This document shows, one piece after another, positions 44,563 through 53,869 of a stretch of 64,000 nt of DNA; the first letter of the stretch is position 1; each line of letters begins with the position of its first letter. This stretch comes from an uncultured Granulosicoccaceae bacterium (lineage in GTDB: Bacteria > Pseudomonadota > Gammaproteobacteria > Granulosicoccales > Granulosicoccaceae). Location: NCBI GenBank assembly GCA_937922675.1, contig CALAJN010000007.1:165584-229583 (forward strand), read 5' to 3'. A model generated the notes under the pieces. The model was given only the letters and a program-made list of their open reading frames with translations, made no database searches and was not told the DNA's origin. The translations under genes were made by a program, and so were the position numbers.

Positions 44563-45651
44563 CTAGTTGCCTGCCAGACCTTGCAAGGTTTCCATCATCG
44601 GTGTGAGAACCGGTGACAGCACCTCACCAACGCCATCGATGGACAGAGCCGACTCAGCTGCGGCTGCAACTCGCTCCATTCCGCCATCGATAACGCTGCT
44701 TAGAGCGCCTTTGGCAGTGTCAGGAACCTCGCTGAACTGATCAGCCACGTCGGTCAAAGAAGTGCTTGCTTCCTCAAGTGAAGGCACAGCCGCTTGGGCA
44801 CTATCGGCATCGGTGACAGTACCGAGCACAGACGTCGTGGTACCAAAAACACCGCCAAGCTGTCGCGCCATGGCGCCCAGGCTCATGGACTCCCCAGCGT
44901 TGTCAGCAGCTTGTTCGGTCGCTTCCTCGGTTGCTTCTTCGGTTGCATCGGCGGCACCTTCGACAGCGTCAGTGGCGCCTTCAACAGCATCGCCCGCAGC
45001 GTCGGTAGCAGCATCAGCAGCACCTTCGACAGCGTCAGTGGCGCCCTCAACGGCATCGCCTGCAGCGTCGGTAGCAGCATCAGCGGCACCTTCTACGGCG
45101 TCGGTAGCGCCTTCAACGGCATCGCCCGCGGTTTCGGTAGCCGCGTCAGCAGCGCCTTCGACAGCATCCCCGGCAGCCTCAGTGGCATCAGCTGCAGCGT
45201 CGGTAGCCGCGTCAGCTGCACCTTCAACGGCATCTGTGGCACCTTCGACAGCATCCCCGGCAGCCTCAGTGGCATCAGCTGCAGCGTCGGTAGCCGCGTC
45301 AGCCGCACCTTCAACGGCATCCGTGGCACCTTCGACAGCATCACCAGCCGCCTCAGTGACGTCAGCTGCAGCATCGGTAGCCGCGTCGGCAGCGCCTTCT
45401 ACGGCATCGCCGGCAGCGTCCGTGGCATCTGCTGCGGCGTCGGTAACTGCATCTGCGGCACCTTCGACAGCATTGCCAGCTTCATCTGCTGCAGCCGCTA
45501 CCGAGTCAGCCGCATCAGAAGCCTCGTCTGTCGCTGCATCGGTTACTGATTGAGCTTCTGCGTTGTCAGCGTCGTTCTTGCCTCCTACAAAGCTCAGGAT
45601 GATCCAGGCGAGGATCAGGATGCCGACAATCGGCAGGATTTTCTTCCACAT
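44563..45651 (-). CDS. Membrane-anchored Ala/Asp-rich heptad-repeat protein
   Basis: 362 residues. One N-terminal transmembrane helix (ILPIVGILILAWIILSFVGG) is followed by ~210 residues built almost wholly of Ala, Asp, Glu, Gly, Thr and Val. They are arranged as DAVEGAA / DAATDAA / DATEAAG modules. The 7- and 4-residue phasing (heptads and hendecads) predicts a long acidic amphipathic helix, like LEA or apolipoprotein-type repeats. The last ~110 residues are non-repetitive and contain AMARQLGGVFGTTTSVLG and a helix ending LTPMMETLQGLAGN. The repeats should lie outside the inner membrane. No known family could be named. It is monocistronic and ends at the 13-bp hairpin. Confidence 0.8.
   Translation of the reverse strand: MWKKILPIVGILILAWIILSFVGGKNDADNAEAQSVTDAATDEASDAADSVAAAADEAGNAVEGAADAVTDAAADATDAAGDAVEGAADAATDAAADVTEAAGDAVEGATDAVEGAADAATDAAADATEAAGDAVEGATDAVEGAADAATDAAADATEAAGDAVEGAADAATETAGDAVEGATDAVEGAADAATDAAGDAVEGATDAVEGAADAATDAAGDAVEGATDAVEGAADATEEATEEATEQAADNAGESMSLGAMARQLGGVFGTTTSVLGTVTDADSAQAAVPSLEEASTSLTDVADQFSEVPDTAKGALSSVIDGGMERVAAAAESALSIDGVGEVLSPVLTPMMETLQGLAGN
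45174..45347. repeat. Two near-identical 87-nt tandem units in the Ala-rich gene
   Basis: Units 45174-45260 and 45261-45347 differ at only a few positions and encode 29 residues each (heptads and tetrads of the DAVEGAT/DAATDAA type). More degenerate copies extend on both sides, from about 44940 to 45480. The unit length is a whole number of codons. Confidence 0.88.
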
Positions 45652-46240
45652 CGGGTTACGTTCTCCGTTAACGGTTTAAGTGTGTGACGCCTTGTGTCGG
45701 TCGGCGACAGCGTCTGGTGTTGGTTAGGTGAGTTAGGTGATAGCAGCGATAGCTTGCTGCGACATTACTGAGTGCCACGAGCGATTTTTCAACGGTGATG
45801 ACCCGATTGAGTCAGCGTGTTGCGTTGATCGTGTAGTGCTCTCATGACCATTGCCTGCGACATGCGGGAAAGATGAAAGTAAATGGGCTGGACAGCGCCG
45901 AGTCTACTAGGCCTTCACCGCAGGCTGCACGCTTGGTTGCATTTTGACTGATAAGAATTGTAGCGACGCCGACTTCGCACGAGTGGTTTGCACGGGTGGC
46001 TTCAGCCGGTACGCTGGATAGGTGTGTGAACGAGGTCTCTTATTCAGCGTTTGTCTACAGAAGGGCATCTCTGATGCGTTACAAGTCGAGATGAACCTTC
46101 GTTGACCTGTTGAACAGCGCGTGACAAGCCTGAGTGACAGAGGCATCTCGTGGTCGGCTTTGCGAAGCTTGAGTGGATCGTCAGCTGATAGCGCCCGGAG
46201 CTTGCGACCTCGACGCAATTGTGGAACAATAAATCAAAAC
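45652..46240. other. 589-nt intergenic region, no gene recognised
   Basis: This lies between the divergent Ala-rich gene and the ArsR-type regulator gene. Short frames here lack ribosome sites and any recognisable motif. It should hold the promoters of both genes. Confidence 0.6.
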
Positions 46241-46256
46241 ATAAACATATATTTAT
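46241..46256 (+). promoter_or_regulatory. AT-rich palindrome, probable ArsR/SahR-type operator
   Basis: ATAAACATATATTTAT is an inverted repeat with a single mismatched pair, ending 5 nt before the regulator's ATG. It stands out in GC-rich surroundings (an AT-rich tract at 46227-46260). ArsR-family repressors bind such AT-rich 12-2-12-like palindromes. Autoregulation of the regulator-metF operon is the inference. Confidence 0.6.
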
Positions 46257-46261
46257 ATTTG

Positions 46262-47209
46262 ATGGACGCGCTTCTTGGAGGTCTGCGTGCCGCTGGTGAA
46301 CCCACCCGCCTGCGCCTGCTCGCGCTGTGTGCCCATGCAGAGTTGAGCGTTGGCGAGCTGGTGCAGATTCTCGGGCAGAGCCAGCCACGCATCTCTCGCC
46401 ACCTCAAATTGCTGGTAGAGGCGGCACTTCTGGAGCGATTTCGCGAGGGGGTACAGGTTTTTTACCGGGTTGCAGAACACGGTGAAGCCGGCATGCTCGC
46501 AAGAACCCTGGTTGATCTCTTACCGCAAAACGAGGGTGATATTGGCCGCGATTTGACGCGTCTGGAGCAAATTCGGGTGCAGCGTGCCGAGACTGCGGCT
46601 GCCTATTTTGAGTCCAATGCGGCTGAGTGGGATCAGATCCGCCGTCTGCATGTGCCTGAGGCCGAAGTCGAGGAGCGTTTGCGCAAGGTCGTCGGTCCAG
46701 AGCCCTTCGACACCTTGCTGGATGTCGGTACAGGCACCGGACGGATGCTGGAGCTGTTTGCCGGGCAGATCAATCGGGGCGTCGGCATCGATTCCAGCAC
46801 CGGCATGCTCAGCGTGGCCCGCGCCCGCCTGGAAAAGCCTGATCTGCGTCATTTGCAGGTGCGCAAGGGCGATATGTACACGCTGGCAGTCGAAGACGAT
46901 AGCGTCGATGTGGCGACCCTCCACCTGGTCCTTCATTACAGCGACGCCCCGCAGCGGGTGATCAGTGAAATTGCCCGAACGCTTGCGATCGGTGGTCGGC
47001 TGGTGATTGTGGATTTCGCACCGCACAACGAGATTTCACTGCGCGATGAGCATCGGCATCGCTGGCTTGGTTTCGATGCCGAGACCTTGAGCGAAGCACT
47101 GAGCGAAGCAGGTCTTGAGCCGGGACCTGTGGAGAGTCTGGCAGGCGATCCGCTAACGGTTAACATCTGGCAGGCGACGAGGCCTGCAGGTTCTATGACA
47201 AGCCATTAG
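46262..47209 (+). CDS. ArsR-type regulator fused to a SAM-dependent methyltransferase
   Basis: 315 residues from ATG 46262 (the frame is open upstream through the operator). Residues ~1-90 are a winged helix: GEPTRLRLLALCAHAELSV and LVQILGQSQPRISRHLKLLV, with no metal-binding Cys pair. Residues ~135-300 are a class I methyltransferase with LLDVGTGTGRMLELFAG, GIDSSTGMLSVARARL and LHLVLHYSDAPQRVISEIAR. The same fusion upstream of metF or ahcY is known from SAH-responsive SahR-type regulators in proteobacteria, where the methyltransferase fold is thought to sense SAM/SAH. The gene is 27 nt upstream of metF. The SahR-like role is inferred from architecture and context. Confidence 0.85.
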   Translation: MDALLGGLRAAGEPTRLRLLALCAHAELSVGELVQILGQSQPRISRHLKLLVEAALLERFREGVQVFYRVAEHGEAGMLARTLVDLLPQNEGDIGRDLTRLEQIRVQRAETAAAYFESNAAEWDQIRRLHVPEAEVEERLRKVVGPEPFDTLLDVGTGTGRMLELFAGQINRGVGIDSSTGMLSVARARLEKPDLRHLQVRKGDMYTLAVEDDSVDVATLHLVLHYSDAPQRVISEIARTLAIGGRLVIVDFAPHNEISLRDEHRHRWLGFDAETLSEALSEAGLEPGPVESLAGDPLTVNIWQATRPAGSMTSH

Positions 47210-47236
47210 TGGGCTGGCCAGTTGAGTAACCAGAGC

Positions 47237-48091
47237 ATGAGCACGCCAGCGCTTTCATTTGAGTTCTTTCCACCGAAAAACGACGTCCAGAAACGTCGCT
47301 TTTGGCGAAGCTATGGGGCGCTTGAGGCTGTACGCCCTCGCTATGTCTCGGTCACCTGGGGAGCGCTAGGTGCCGATAGCGCGCCAAGCCTTGAGCTTCT
47401 TGAGTCCTTGAACGCCGAGACTTCCATCCCTGCAGTAGCGCACCTCGCCTGCTCCGGAATGACAAGGGCGCAGGCGATCAGAACGCTTGATCAACTGGCG
47501 TCTTTTGGCGTGTCGCGCATCCTTGCATTGCGCGGCGATCGAGACGTCTCTGCCAGTGCTTTCGCCGGTGGTCTGGCGCACGCTACAGATCTTGTTGAGT
47601 TGATAGCCGAGCGAGGAGGGTTTGATATTTCGGTGGCCGCCTACCCTGAAGTACATCCTGAGTCTGACGATCAGTCCGACGACATTGCCTGGCTTGCGCG
47701 CAAGTCCGAGCTTGGCGCGGACTCGGCCATCACGCAATTTTTTTTTGACGCCGAGCAGTTTTTGCGCTGGCGAGACCGCGTGACTGCAGGCGGAGTCAAT
47801 TTGGACATCGTGCCGGGTGTATTGCCCATTGAAGATATCGACAAGGTGTGCCGTTTTGCCGATGTCTGCGGCGCCAGGGTGCCCGATGATTTGGCAGCGC
47901 GCTTCAGGCAACTTGACTCTCAGGCTGACAGGGCGCGTCTGGCGATCGATGTATCGGCGGATCTGTGCCGACGATTGCACACAGAAGGCATTGAGCAGTT
48001 CCATATCTACACGCTAAACCGCTCAGCGCTGGCGGTGGGGCTAGCGCAGGCCCTGGGGGTGGTGCCCCAGCCTGATCATCTGGCCGCGTAG
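47237..48091 (+). CDS. metF: Methylenetetrahydrofolate reductase
   Basis: 284 residues from ATG 47237; a TTG at 47222 is the alternative. Typical MetF features: LSFEFFPPKND at the N-terminus, VTWGALGADS, AVAHLACSGMTRAQ, ILALRGD for FAD binding, VAAYPEVHPES, and QFFFDAEQFLRWRDR. It reduces 5,10-methylene-THF to 5-methyl-THF with NADH for methionine synthesis. It sits directly after the ArsR-methyltransferase fusion, so it is probably controlled by it in response to SAM-cycle status. Confidence 0.95.
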   Translation: MSTPALSFEFFPPKNDVQKRRFWRSYGALEAVRPRYVSVTWGALGADSAPSLELLESLNAETSIPAVAHLACSGMTRAQAIRTLDQLASFGVSRILALRGDRDVSASAFAGGLAHATDLVELIAERGGFDISVAAYPEVHPESDDQSDDIAWLARKSELGADSAITQFFFDAEQFLRWRDRVTAGGVNLDIVPGVLPIEDIDKVCRFADVCGARVPDDLAARFRQLDSQADRARLAIDVSADLCRRLHTEGIEQFHIYTLNRSALAVGLAQALGVVPQPDHLAA

Positions 48092-48176
48092 GCAGCTGTC
48101 GTCTGGTTCGCGGCTTTGAGGTACGCATGATCACTCGGTCGGGTCGCCTAGCCGATATACTGGACTTCGGCACTGT

Positions 48177-49559
48177 TTGCACTCACTCACCGACTTGATT
48201 CCCATCGAATCCGCACGTCCTGCTACCCGAGTTACGCCTCCCACCGTAGGCTTTGTCAGTCTCGGCTGCCCCAAGGCACTGGTTGATTCAGAGCGAATAC
48301 TCACGCAGCTGCGCGCCGACGGTTATACCGTCGTGCCCAGTTACGAACAGGCCGACATCGTAGTCGTGAATACGTGCGGCTTCATTGATGCAGCCGTCGA
48401 GGAATCGTTGCAGACCATTGGCGAGGCGCTCGATGAAAACGGGCAGGTCATTGTCACAGGCTGTCTGGGCGTCAAAGCTGAGGAGATTCGGGAGAAATAC
48501 CCGCGCGTACTCGCCATCACAGGGCCGCAACAGTATGAGTCAGTGGTCTCAGCCGTGCATGAACACGCGCCCAACCGAACACCCCATGATCCGAAGATTG
48601 ATCTGGTGCCGGAGCAGGGCATCAAGCTCACCCCGCGCCACTACGCCTACCTCAAGGTCTCCGAGGGCTGCGATCACAAATGCACCTTCTGCATCATCCC
48701 CTCGATGCGCGGCAAGCTTGTCAGCCGGGATATTGGTGAGGTGCTGGGGGAGGCCGAGCGCCTGCGCGATGCCGGTGTACGCGAGCTGTTGGTCATCTCT
48801 CAGGACACCTCTGCCTATGGCGTAGACGTGAAATACAAGCTTGGTTTTCATAACGGGCGCCCGGTACGCACCAAGTTTCACGATCTGTGCGAAGCGCTTG
48901 GCGAGCTGGGTATCTGGGTGAGGCTGCACTACGTGTACCCCTATCCGCATGTGGATCACGTGTTGCCGCTGATGGCTGAGCAAAAGCTGCTACCGTACCT
49001 GGATATCCCTTTCCAGCACGCATCACGCAGCGTGCTCAAGGCCATGCGCAGGCCTGCAGCTGCCGAGAACACACTGGCGAGAATACAAGCCTGGCGAGAG
49101 CTGGTGCCAAACCTTGCCATTCGCAGCACGTTTATCACAGGGTTTCCCGGTGAGACCGAGGCGGATTTTAAGGAGCTACTCGACTGGCTTGAGGCCGCAC
49201 GGCTCGACCGGGTGGGATGTTTTACCTATTCGCCCGTCGAGGGCGCTGTGGCCAATGCCTTGCCAGATCATGTGCCTGCCGAGCTTGCCGAGGAGCGTAG
49301 GGCGCGGTTCATGGAATTGCAGGCTCGGATAAGCGCTGAGCGGCTAGCAGAACGTGTAGGAGGGCAGGAGGTGGTGATTGTGGACGAGGTGAATCGGGAG
49401 ACTGGGCAAGTTGTAGCGCGCAGCAGCGCTGATGCGCCCGAGATTGACGGTCTTGTGCACCTGCCACTTGATGATTGGGATCTCTCGTCTGGAGATCTTG
49501 TGGAGGTCGAGATCACTGGGGCTACCGAGCATGATCTGGAGGCTCGGATTCCTGACTGA
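48177..49559 (+). CDS. rimO: Ribosomal protein S12 (Asp) methylthiotransferase RimO
   Basis: 460 residues. The N-terminal cluster cysteines lie in [23 protein letters not shown] and VTGCLG. The radical-SAM CxxxCxxC is in [19 protein letters not shown], and RimO-specific [15 protein letters not shown] follows. The C-terminus carries a TRAM domain (EVVIVDEVN ... [11 protein letters not shown]). It adds a methylthio group to Asp of ribosomal protein S12. No ATG precedes the core; TTG 48177 is the likely start, TTG 48195 the alternative. Two methylthiotransferases (this and MtaB) occur in the window, acting on different substrates. Confidence 0.94.
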   Translation: MHSLTDLIPIESARPATRVTPPTVGFVSLGCPKALVDSERILTQLRADGYTVVPSYEQADIVVVNTCGFIDAAVEESLQTIGEALDENGQVIVTGCLGVKAEEIREKYPRVLAITGPQQYESVVSAVHEHAPNRTPHDPKIDLVPEQGIKLTPRHYAYLKVSEGCDHKCTFCIIPSMRGKLVSRDIGEVLGEAERLRDAGVRELLVISQDTSAYGVDVKYKLGFHNGRPVRTKFHDLCEALGELGIWVRLHYVYPYPHVDHVLPLMAEQKLLPYLDIPFQHASRSVLKAMRRPAAAENTLARIQAWRELVPNLAIRSTFITGFPGETEADFKELLDWLEAARLDRVGCFTYSPVEGAVANALPDHVPAELAEERRARFMELQARISAERLAERVGGQEVVIVDEVNRETGQVVARSSADAPEIDGLVHLPLDDWDLSSGDLVEVEITGATEHDLEARIPD

Positions 49560-49656
49560 GTAGCCCGCTGTCGGGAACGCAAGTCTGGATTTGACCAATA
49601 CAGTTTGTGAAAGTGTCAAGAGCGTGTACGTTACATGGCCGCGAAGGGGCCGCGGA

Positions 49657-50061
49657 CTACCCGGTCGTGAAGTCCCGCTTGGCGGTCGAGATGGTGACGG
49701 TGAATCCTGAGACCACATCTGTGAAGGCCATCAAGGTCAGAATCAGAAACGTCGTATTGCCTACACGATCCACGATCAAGAACTCGATCAGATAGACCAC
49801 GAACACCACCAGAGACAGAGCGTGATCCACGATAGAGGCGAGCGATGTGCGTGTCGCCTTGAAGACCTCTACCCACAAACACACCACACCGCCGAGGATC
49901 AGCAGGTCGGCAACCGTGATGTGCAGCGTTCTACCGGACGGGACCTTCAGGTCCTGCACGATGATATTGACGTAGGGGTAGTCTGCCGGGCCACCCAGCA
50001 TGGCCAGGTTGGCCGCGACGAGAAGCCAGGCAAACCAGGGAATGGTGAGGAGGAGTTTCAC
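49657..50061 (-). CDS. Small four-TM membrane protein, unknown function
   Basis: 134 residues with four predicted transmembrane helices: LLLTIPWFAWLLVAANLAM, TVADLLILGGVVCLWVEVF, ALSLVVFVVYLIEFLIV and FLILTLMAFTDVVSGFTVTI. The loops are short and the end is basic. No enzyme motif is seen. Hydrophobicity and consistent codon use support a real gene, but no family could be named. It is convergent with rimO, on the border where coding density drops. Confidence 0.65.
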   Translation of the reverse strand: MKLLLTIPWFAWLLVAANLAMLGGPADYPYVNIIVQDLKVPSGRTLHITVADLLILGGVVCLWVEVFKATRTSLASIVDHALSLVVFVVYLIEFLIVDRVGNTTFLILTLMAFTDVVSGFTVTISTAKRDFTTG

Positions 50062-50334
50062 GGATGTCAGTTCTGCAGTGGGGTGAGGTAGCGCGGATAG
50101 TAAGTCCGTAGTGCGTGGCGGAAGCCTTGTCGCTCATTGTGAGCTAACGGTAACCTCGCGGGGTGCTCAGTAACTCGGCGTTGAAGTCGTTGAGTCCTTT
50201 CTCTGAAGTGTGAACTGCATCAGCTCTATGGCTGCTCGTTTTGAATCAGGAGGAGCGCCCAGAGTAGTATTGGGCGTGTTGTGCTCCCCAATTTTCACGG
50301 GAGCGTTCACCTAACAAGGGAATTTCAGGAGCTC

Positions 50335-51435
50335 ATGGATCCGATCGTGTTTTTACTGGCGGGCGCTGCAGCCGCCCTTGTCATCCTCCCCGTGACCAGC
50401 AAGATCAGGGTTGGCAAGACCCGTATCGTTAGCACACGACGGGAGTTTTTTATTTTGTGGAGTCGTTGGCTGGTCGGCGCCTTGTGCCTTGGTGCAGCCT
50501 CGGGCTTGGCTCTGGCCAACTTGGGTTACCCCAGCCTGACCGCTGGCGGGCTCATGGCGTTGGTAGTGCTAATACCCGCTTCCATCTACTTTGGCGTGCG
50601 TTGGCTTCTGTCGCATTGGCACAGGCGTGCGCGCGACCGTCAAGAAGAGGAGTTTCTCAAAGACCAGGCCGATGACAGCGAGCTCGCGGACAGCCACAAG
50701 CGCGAGCGGGAAAACGCGACCAAATCTGAGCCGCTTTTTGGTGGTACGGGGGGCATCGAGGGCGCATCTGCGGGCAACGCCACGCGCAGTGCTGCTACGG
50801 TGCCGGCAAAGGCCGATATACACCCAGGAGGTAGCCCTGCGCCAGCCAGGCCCGAGGCTACGTTGATACTTGCCAGCAGTGACAGCGATAGAGCTGAAAC
50901 TCAGGATGCGGCGCTTGTGCGGAACCTGGCGAATATCGACGAGAACGTGCGCACGGTTACACTGGGGGAAGATCCTGTTGACGGGCCGAGTGGCCTCGCC
51001 GACGTCCCTCCGGCCAGCAGAGAAGCGTCTTTTGATCCGTCACTGCAGATGTCGAGCGTGTCAGATGACGTTGACGAGGAGGACATCGATTTCGAGGCAA
51101 AACACCTCGCCACCATGGACGCTCATCAGATGCGTGCAATGGTGGTCAACCTGCGCGCGGAAAAGCACAAGCTGCAAAAACTCGTGCTGGCCCAAAAGGC
51201 GTCTCTGGATGCTGAGCGTGAGGCGCACAACAAAACCCACGACTACGCGAAAGCCACCGCTGAGGAGCTACAGGGGTCTTTGCTCAAACAGCAAAGAGTG
51301 GTCAAGATAGCGCGCCGAGAGAGAGCCCAACGCATCAAACTGGAAGACAGGCTTGACGGCATAAGCCGAAACTTGAGCAATATGCAATCGATGCTGAGTC
51401 AGCAGACTGATGCCTTTGAGCAAGCGGAAGCGTGA
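50335..51435 (+). CDS. Three-TM protein with long acidic linker and C-terminal coiled coil (paralogue A)
   Basis: 366 residues from ATG 50335 (AGGAG 5 nt upstream). TM1 is IVFLLAGAAAALVILPVTS, then a basic loop. A conserved LWSRWLVGALCLGAASG opens TM2, and TM3 is LMALVVLIPASIYFGV. After a ~150-residue polar, low-complexity linker comes a ~110-residue basic coiled coil containing MRAMVVNLRAEKHKLQKLV, YAKATAEELQGSLLKQQRV and RRERAQRIKLEDRL. The gene at 53870 encodes a paralogue with the same layout. No known domain is recognised. The position upstream of a WbaP-type transferase suggests, but does not prove, a role in polysaccharide export or regulation. Confidence 0.75.
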   Translation: MDPIVFLLAGAAAALVILPVTSKIRVGKTRIVSTRREFFILWSRWLVGALCLGAASGLALANLGYPSLTAGGLMALVVLIPASIYFGVRWLLSHWHRRARDRQEEEFLKDQADDSELADSHKRERENATKSEPLFGGTGGIEGASAGNATRSAATVPAKADIHPGGSPAPARPEATLILASSDSDRAETQDAALVRNLANIDENVRTVTLGEDPVDGPSGLADVPPASREASFDPSLQMSSVSDDVDEEDIDFEAKHLATMDAHQMRAMVVNLRAEKHKLQKLVLAQKASLDAEREAHNKTHDYAKATAEELQGSLLKQQRVVKIARRERAQRIKLEDRLDGISRNLSNMQSMLSQQTDAFEQAEA

Positions 51436-51685
51436 ACAGGGCACAATTTTTTGTCAATAAAGACGGCCCGTAACGACGCAATGAGCCGCACACTGGCTCG
51501 CTCAGCCCTATGCTTTGGGCTTGTTTGACGTTCTTCCTCTTACCAACCCACTGAATGTGTGCCAATGTTCGGCCAAGCTTGTCGAGAGTTTACTTGCAAC
51601 GCCCTGGGTTAGGTGGGGCCTGCAATTCAGCGATAGGGCGGGCTTGACTCGAAAACTTGTTGTAACGTTTCAGGAGTTGGGCGAC

Positions 51686-51985
51686 ATGGTTGAACTTTTC
51701 GGGATAGTTGTTATAGGAGCGTACTGTTCTTTCGTGTTTTCAGCCGAGCGGCTCAGCCCGTTCAAGCTGCCGAGTGCACAGACTGGCAGGGTAAGAGTCC
51801 GGCGTGGCTGGAGGAGCGCTGCGGGAATGGGCTCCTTGATCCTCGCAGCATTTGGGTGGTTGATGCTTGACGGCTTTGCCGGGTTTGCCTTGTCGCTGTT
51901 GGGTGGGTTGTCCTTCATTGTCACCGCCGTGTGGCATTTCTCGAGAAAGCGACACAAGCCCCGGCGCTATTTTGCGCTCTATTGA
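51686..51985 (+). CDS. Small membrane protein, unknown function
   Basis: 99 residues from ATG 51686 with AGGAG about 9 nt upstream. TM1 is LFGIVVIGAYCSFVF, then a basic loop (GRVRVRRGWRSAA). Two further hydrophobic helices follow (MGSLILAAFGWLMLDGF; LSLLGGLSFIVTAVWHF), then a basic tail. The TM / basic loop / TM-TM plan echoes the N-terminal part of the two neighbouring coiled-coil proteins, but sequence similarity is weak and it has no coiled coil. The good ribosome site and clear helices support a real gene. Confidence 0.55.
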   Translation: MVELFGIVVIGAYCSFVFSAERLSPFKLPSAQTGRVRVRRGWRSAAGMGSLILAAFGWLMLDGFAGFALSLLGGLSFIVTAVWHFSRKRHKPRRYFALY

Positions 51986-52440
51986 CCGATGCGTGTCACT
52001 CGAGGCGGCTGACTCCCGCAAATCATCGTTAAAGAAACTGAATTGAATTGACTTCGGTTCACTGATCGGTCGCCGCAAATCAGATGAAACACTGTTTCGT
52101 CTCGCTCGGAATTTGCCTATGCGCAGCACGCTACGGCTACGCAATTTCGGCCGATTGTGCTCATCGATTACAGACCATTGCTGATGCTTCTGATGTTATC
52201 AGGCTTGTAGTTTCTCGGAAACTGGGCGCTTTCGTGGGTTGGAGGTTCCGGTAGCCGGGTATCAGGAGTTCCCCAAGACTAATACTGACGTCGAGTAGCA
52301 CTTTCCCGGACGGGGGTGGCACGGGAAGAGTTGGTCAATGTAGCGAAAGACGGTGCCCATGGTTACTTTCATGGTCATGTCCCCTGTGAGCAAGCAGTTC
52401 TGTTCATCACTAGTTGGCAAGCTGGCATGGTGGCGGCAGC
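51986..52440. other. 455-nt stretch without a recognisable gene
   Basis: Read in all frames, it shows no motif, ribosome site plus frame, or RNA-like structure that can be defended. It probably includes decayed sequence belonging to the upstream part of the aminotransferase pseudogene. Confidence 0.5.
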
Positions 52441-53282
52441 ATCACGCGTTGTGCGATGTGTCCACCCGAGCAACTCGCCAACGGCACTTTAGCTCTGGAT
52501 CTTGCCCTCAAGGCCTTGGATATCGCGCCTGGCGAAAAGCTCGTTATGACTTCTTCGTGCCTCCATCGCGTCGATGTCATCTGTTGAAAACAAGAGGGCG
52601 GTACTTGTATTTTCCGACGTCGATAGAGACAGTCAGTGCCTGAGTGCTGACACGAGCGAGGGTGTGTTGAGCCCGAGAACCAATGCTGTAATCATTGTTC
52701 ACCTCGCAGTGCAACAAGCAGACATGGACTCGACCATGGAATTTGCAAGCGCAATGGCCTCGTTGTGGTCGACGACTGCGCACAATCACACGGTGCTCGC
52801 TACAGGGGACGATATGTTGGCAGCATCGATCACATCGCTGCGCGGTCTTTGTGTCAGGACAAGATCATGGCCGCGGGCCGCGAAGGGGGCATGGCCACAC
52901 CCACAGGCAAGATGCTGTGGCGTCACATGTGGGAATACAAGGATCACAGCAAATCATGGGTGCCGCTTATACACGCAAACATTCCCCAGGCTTTCGCTGG
53001 TTGCGTGATTCCTTCGGCACGAACTGGCACATGACCGAGATGCAAGCGGCGATAGGACGCGGGCAGGTGGCGCAGAAGCCTGAGTGATGGACTGCCCGTG
53101 CACTTGCGGAGTTGCTCCGAGTCATACCGTGAGCGAGCATTCGACAATACAGGTCTGAGCCCTGTTGACCGACTGCCGGTTGCTCGGAAGCTGGGTGAGA
53201 CAAGTCTTATGCTTCTGGTGCACCAACGTTGACGTCTAAAGAGATTGACAAGACATCGAATGTTACGAACTTAATGACTTGA
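52441..53282 (+). pseudogene. Decayed DegT/DnrJ/EryC1/StrS-type sugar aminotransferase
   Basis: Pieces of one PLP-fold sugar aminotransferase follow each other in the right order but in changing frames. They are NGTLALDLALKALDIAPGE (52480 on, stop at 52585); VFSDVDRDSQ ... SPRTNAVIIVHLAVQQADMD (from ~52595, second frame); and VVDDCAQSHGARYRGRYVGS ... CQDKIMAAGREGGMAT (from ~52766, third piece). Then come GFRWLRDSFGTNWHMTEMQA with AIGR (to a stop at 53085), WTARALAELLR beyond that stop, and LPVARKLGETSLMLLVH (53174 on), then LTSKEIDKT to a stop at 53280. At least five frame changes and two stops are needed, and roughly 150 residues before the C-terminus are missing. The gene is clearly dead. 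Intact homologues aminate keto-sugars for surface polysaccharides. Confidence 0.82.
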
Positions 53283-53869
53283 TACCGACGGCGGTGCTAC
53301 GAAGTCCAGCACTGTGTTTGTAATTCCTCTGAAAATCGCTGGACACAGGAGTAGAGACCTTCTTGAACGGACCCGACAAGCCATGTATGTGCTTATCCAG
53401 ATTCGCTGACAGTCAGATGCTTGCGAGTCTCAAACACTATGAGGAGCGGATAAAGCTATAGACCTGTGCCGTGAACATGATAATCGCGGATTCATGTCCT
53501 GATGCGTGGACGACCTGACACAATTTGAGACAGTCTCTACAGCGGTCGTGTGATGACCGCAGACTGCCCTTGAACTCGCCGAGTGTGAAGTCTCGCTCGT
53601 ATTCTGATCGCGAAGTGCGCAGCAATAGATTTACAGGCTTATGTCATTTCCGTAGTATTCTTGCCGGTTGGCTGTCAACGCCTGTGGGCATTATGGCGAT
53701 GCATGGCCTACAGCGGTCAGGTCGGAAAAACCAACGCTGGAGTCTTGTACGTTGCGTGTGATGGTTCCCGTTTGGCTATCTGACACAGCCAAAATTGTAT
53801 GGGTTTGTAGCTGAGCACCGATGTTTATTCGGGCTCGAGCGTCTTGTGGAATCGAGAGTAACTGTATTC
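53283..53869. other. 587-nt stretch without a recognisable gene
   Basis: No frame here has a convincing start and motif. The segment lies between the aminotransferase pseudogene and paralogue B and presumably includes the promoter of the latter. Confidence 0.5.

Noticed and set aside
44940..45480. Regularly spaced repeats considered as a CRISPR-like array
   Set aside because: Repeats are directly tandem, codon-phased and without unique spacers. They encode a heptad-repeat protein.
44762..45553. Two overlapping plus-strand frames of ~250-260 codons through the Ala-rich repeat gene
   Set aside because: Repeats of GC-rich codons leave all frames open. Only the minus-strand frame has a TM start, ribosome context and a non-repetitive C-terminal domain.
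45907..46218. 103-codon minus-strand frame in the intergenic region upstream of the ArsR-type gene
   Set aside because: No ribosome site, no motif, unusual composition (many Arg, Cys, Thr, Pro); it overlaps the expected promoter area.
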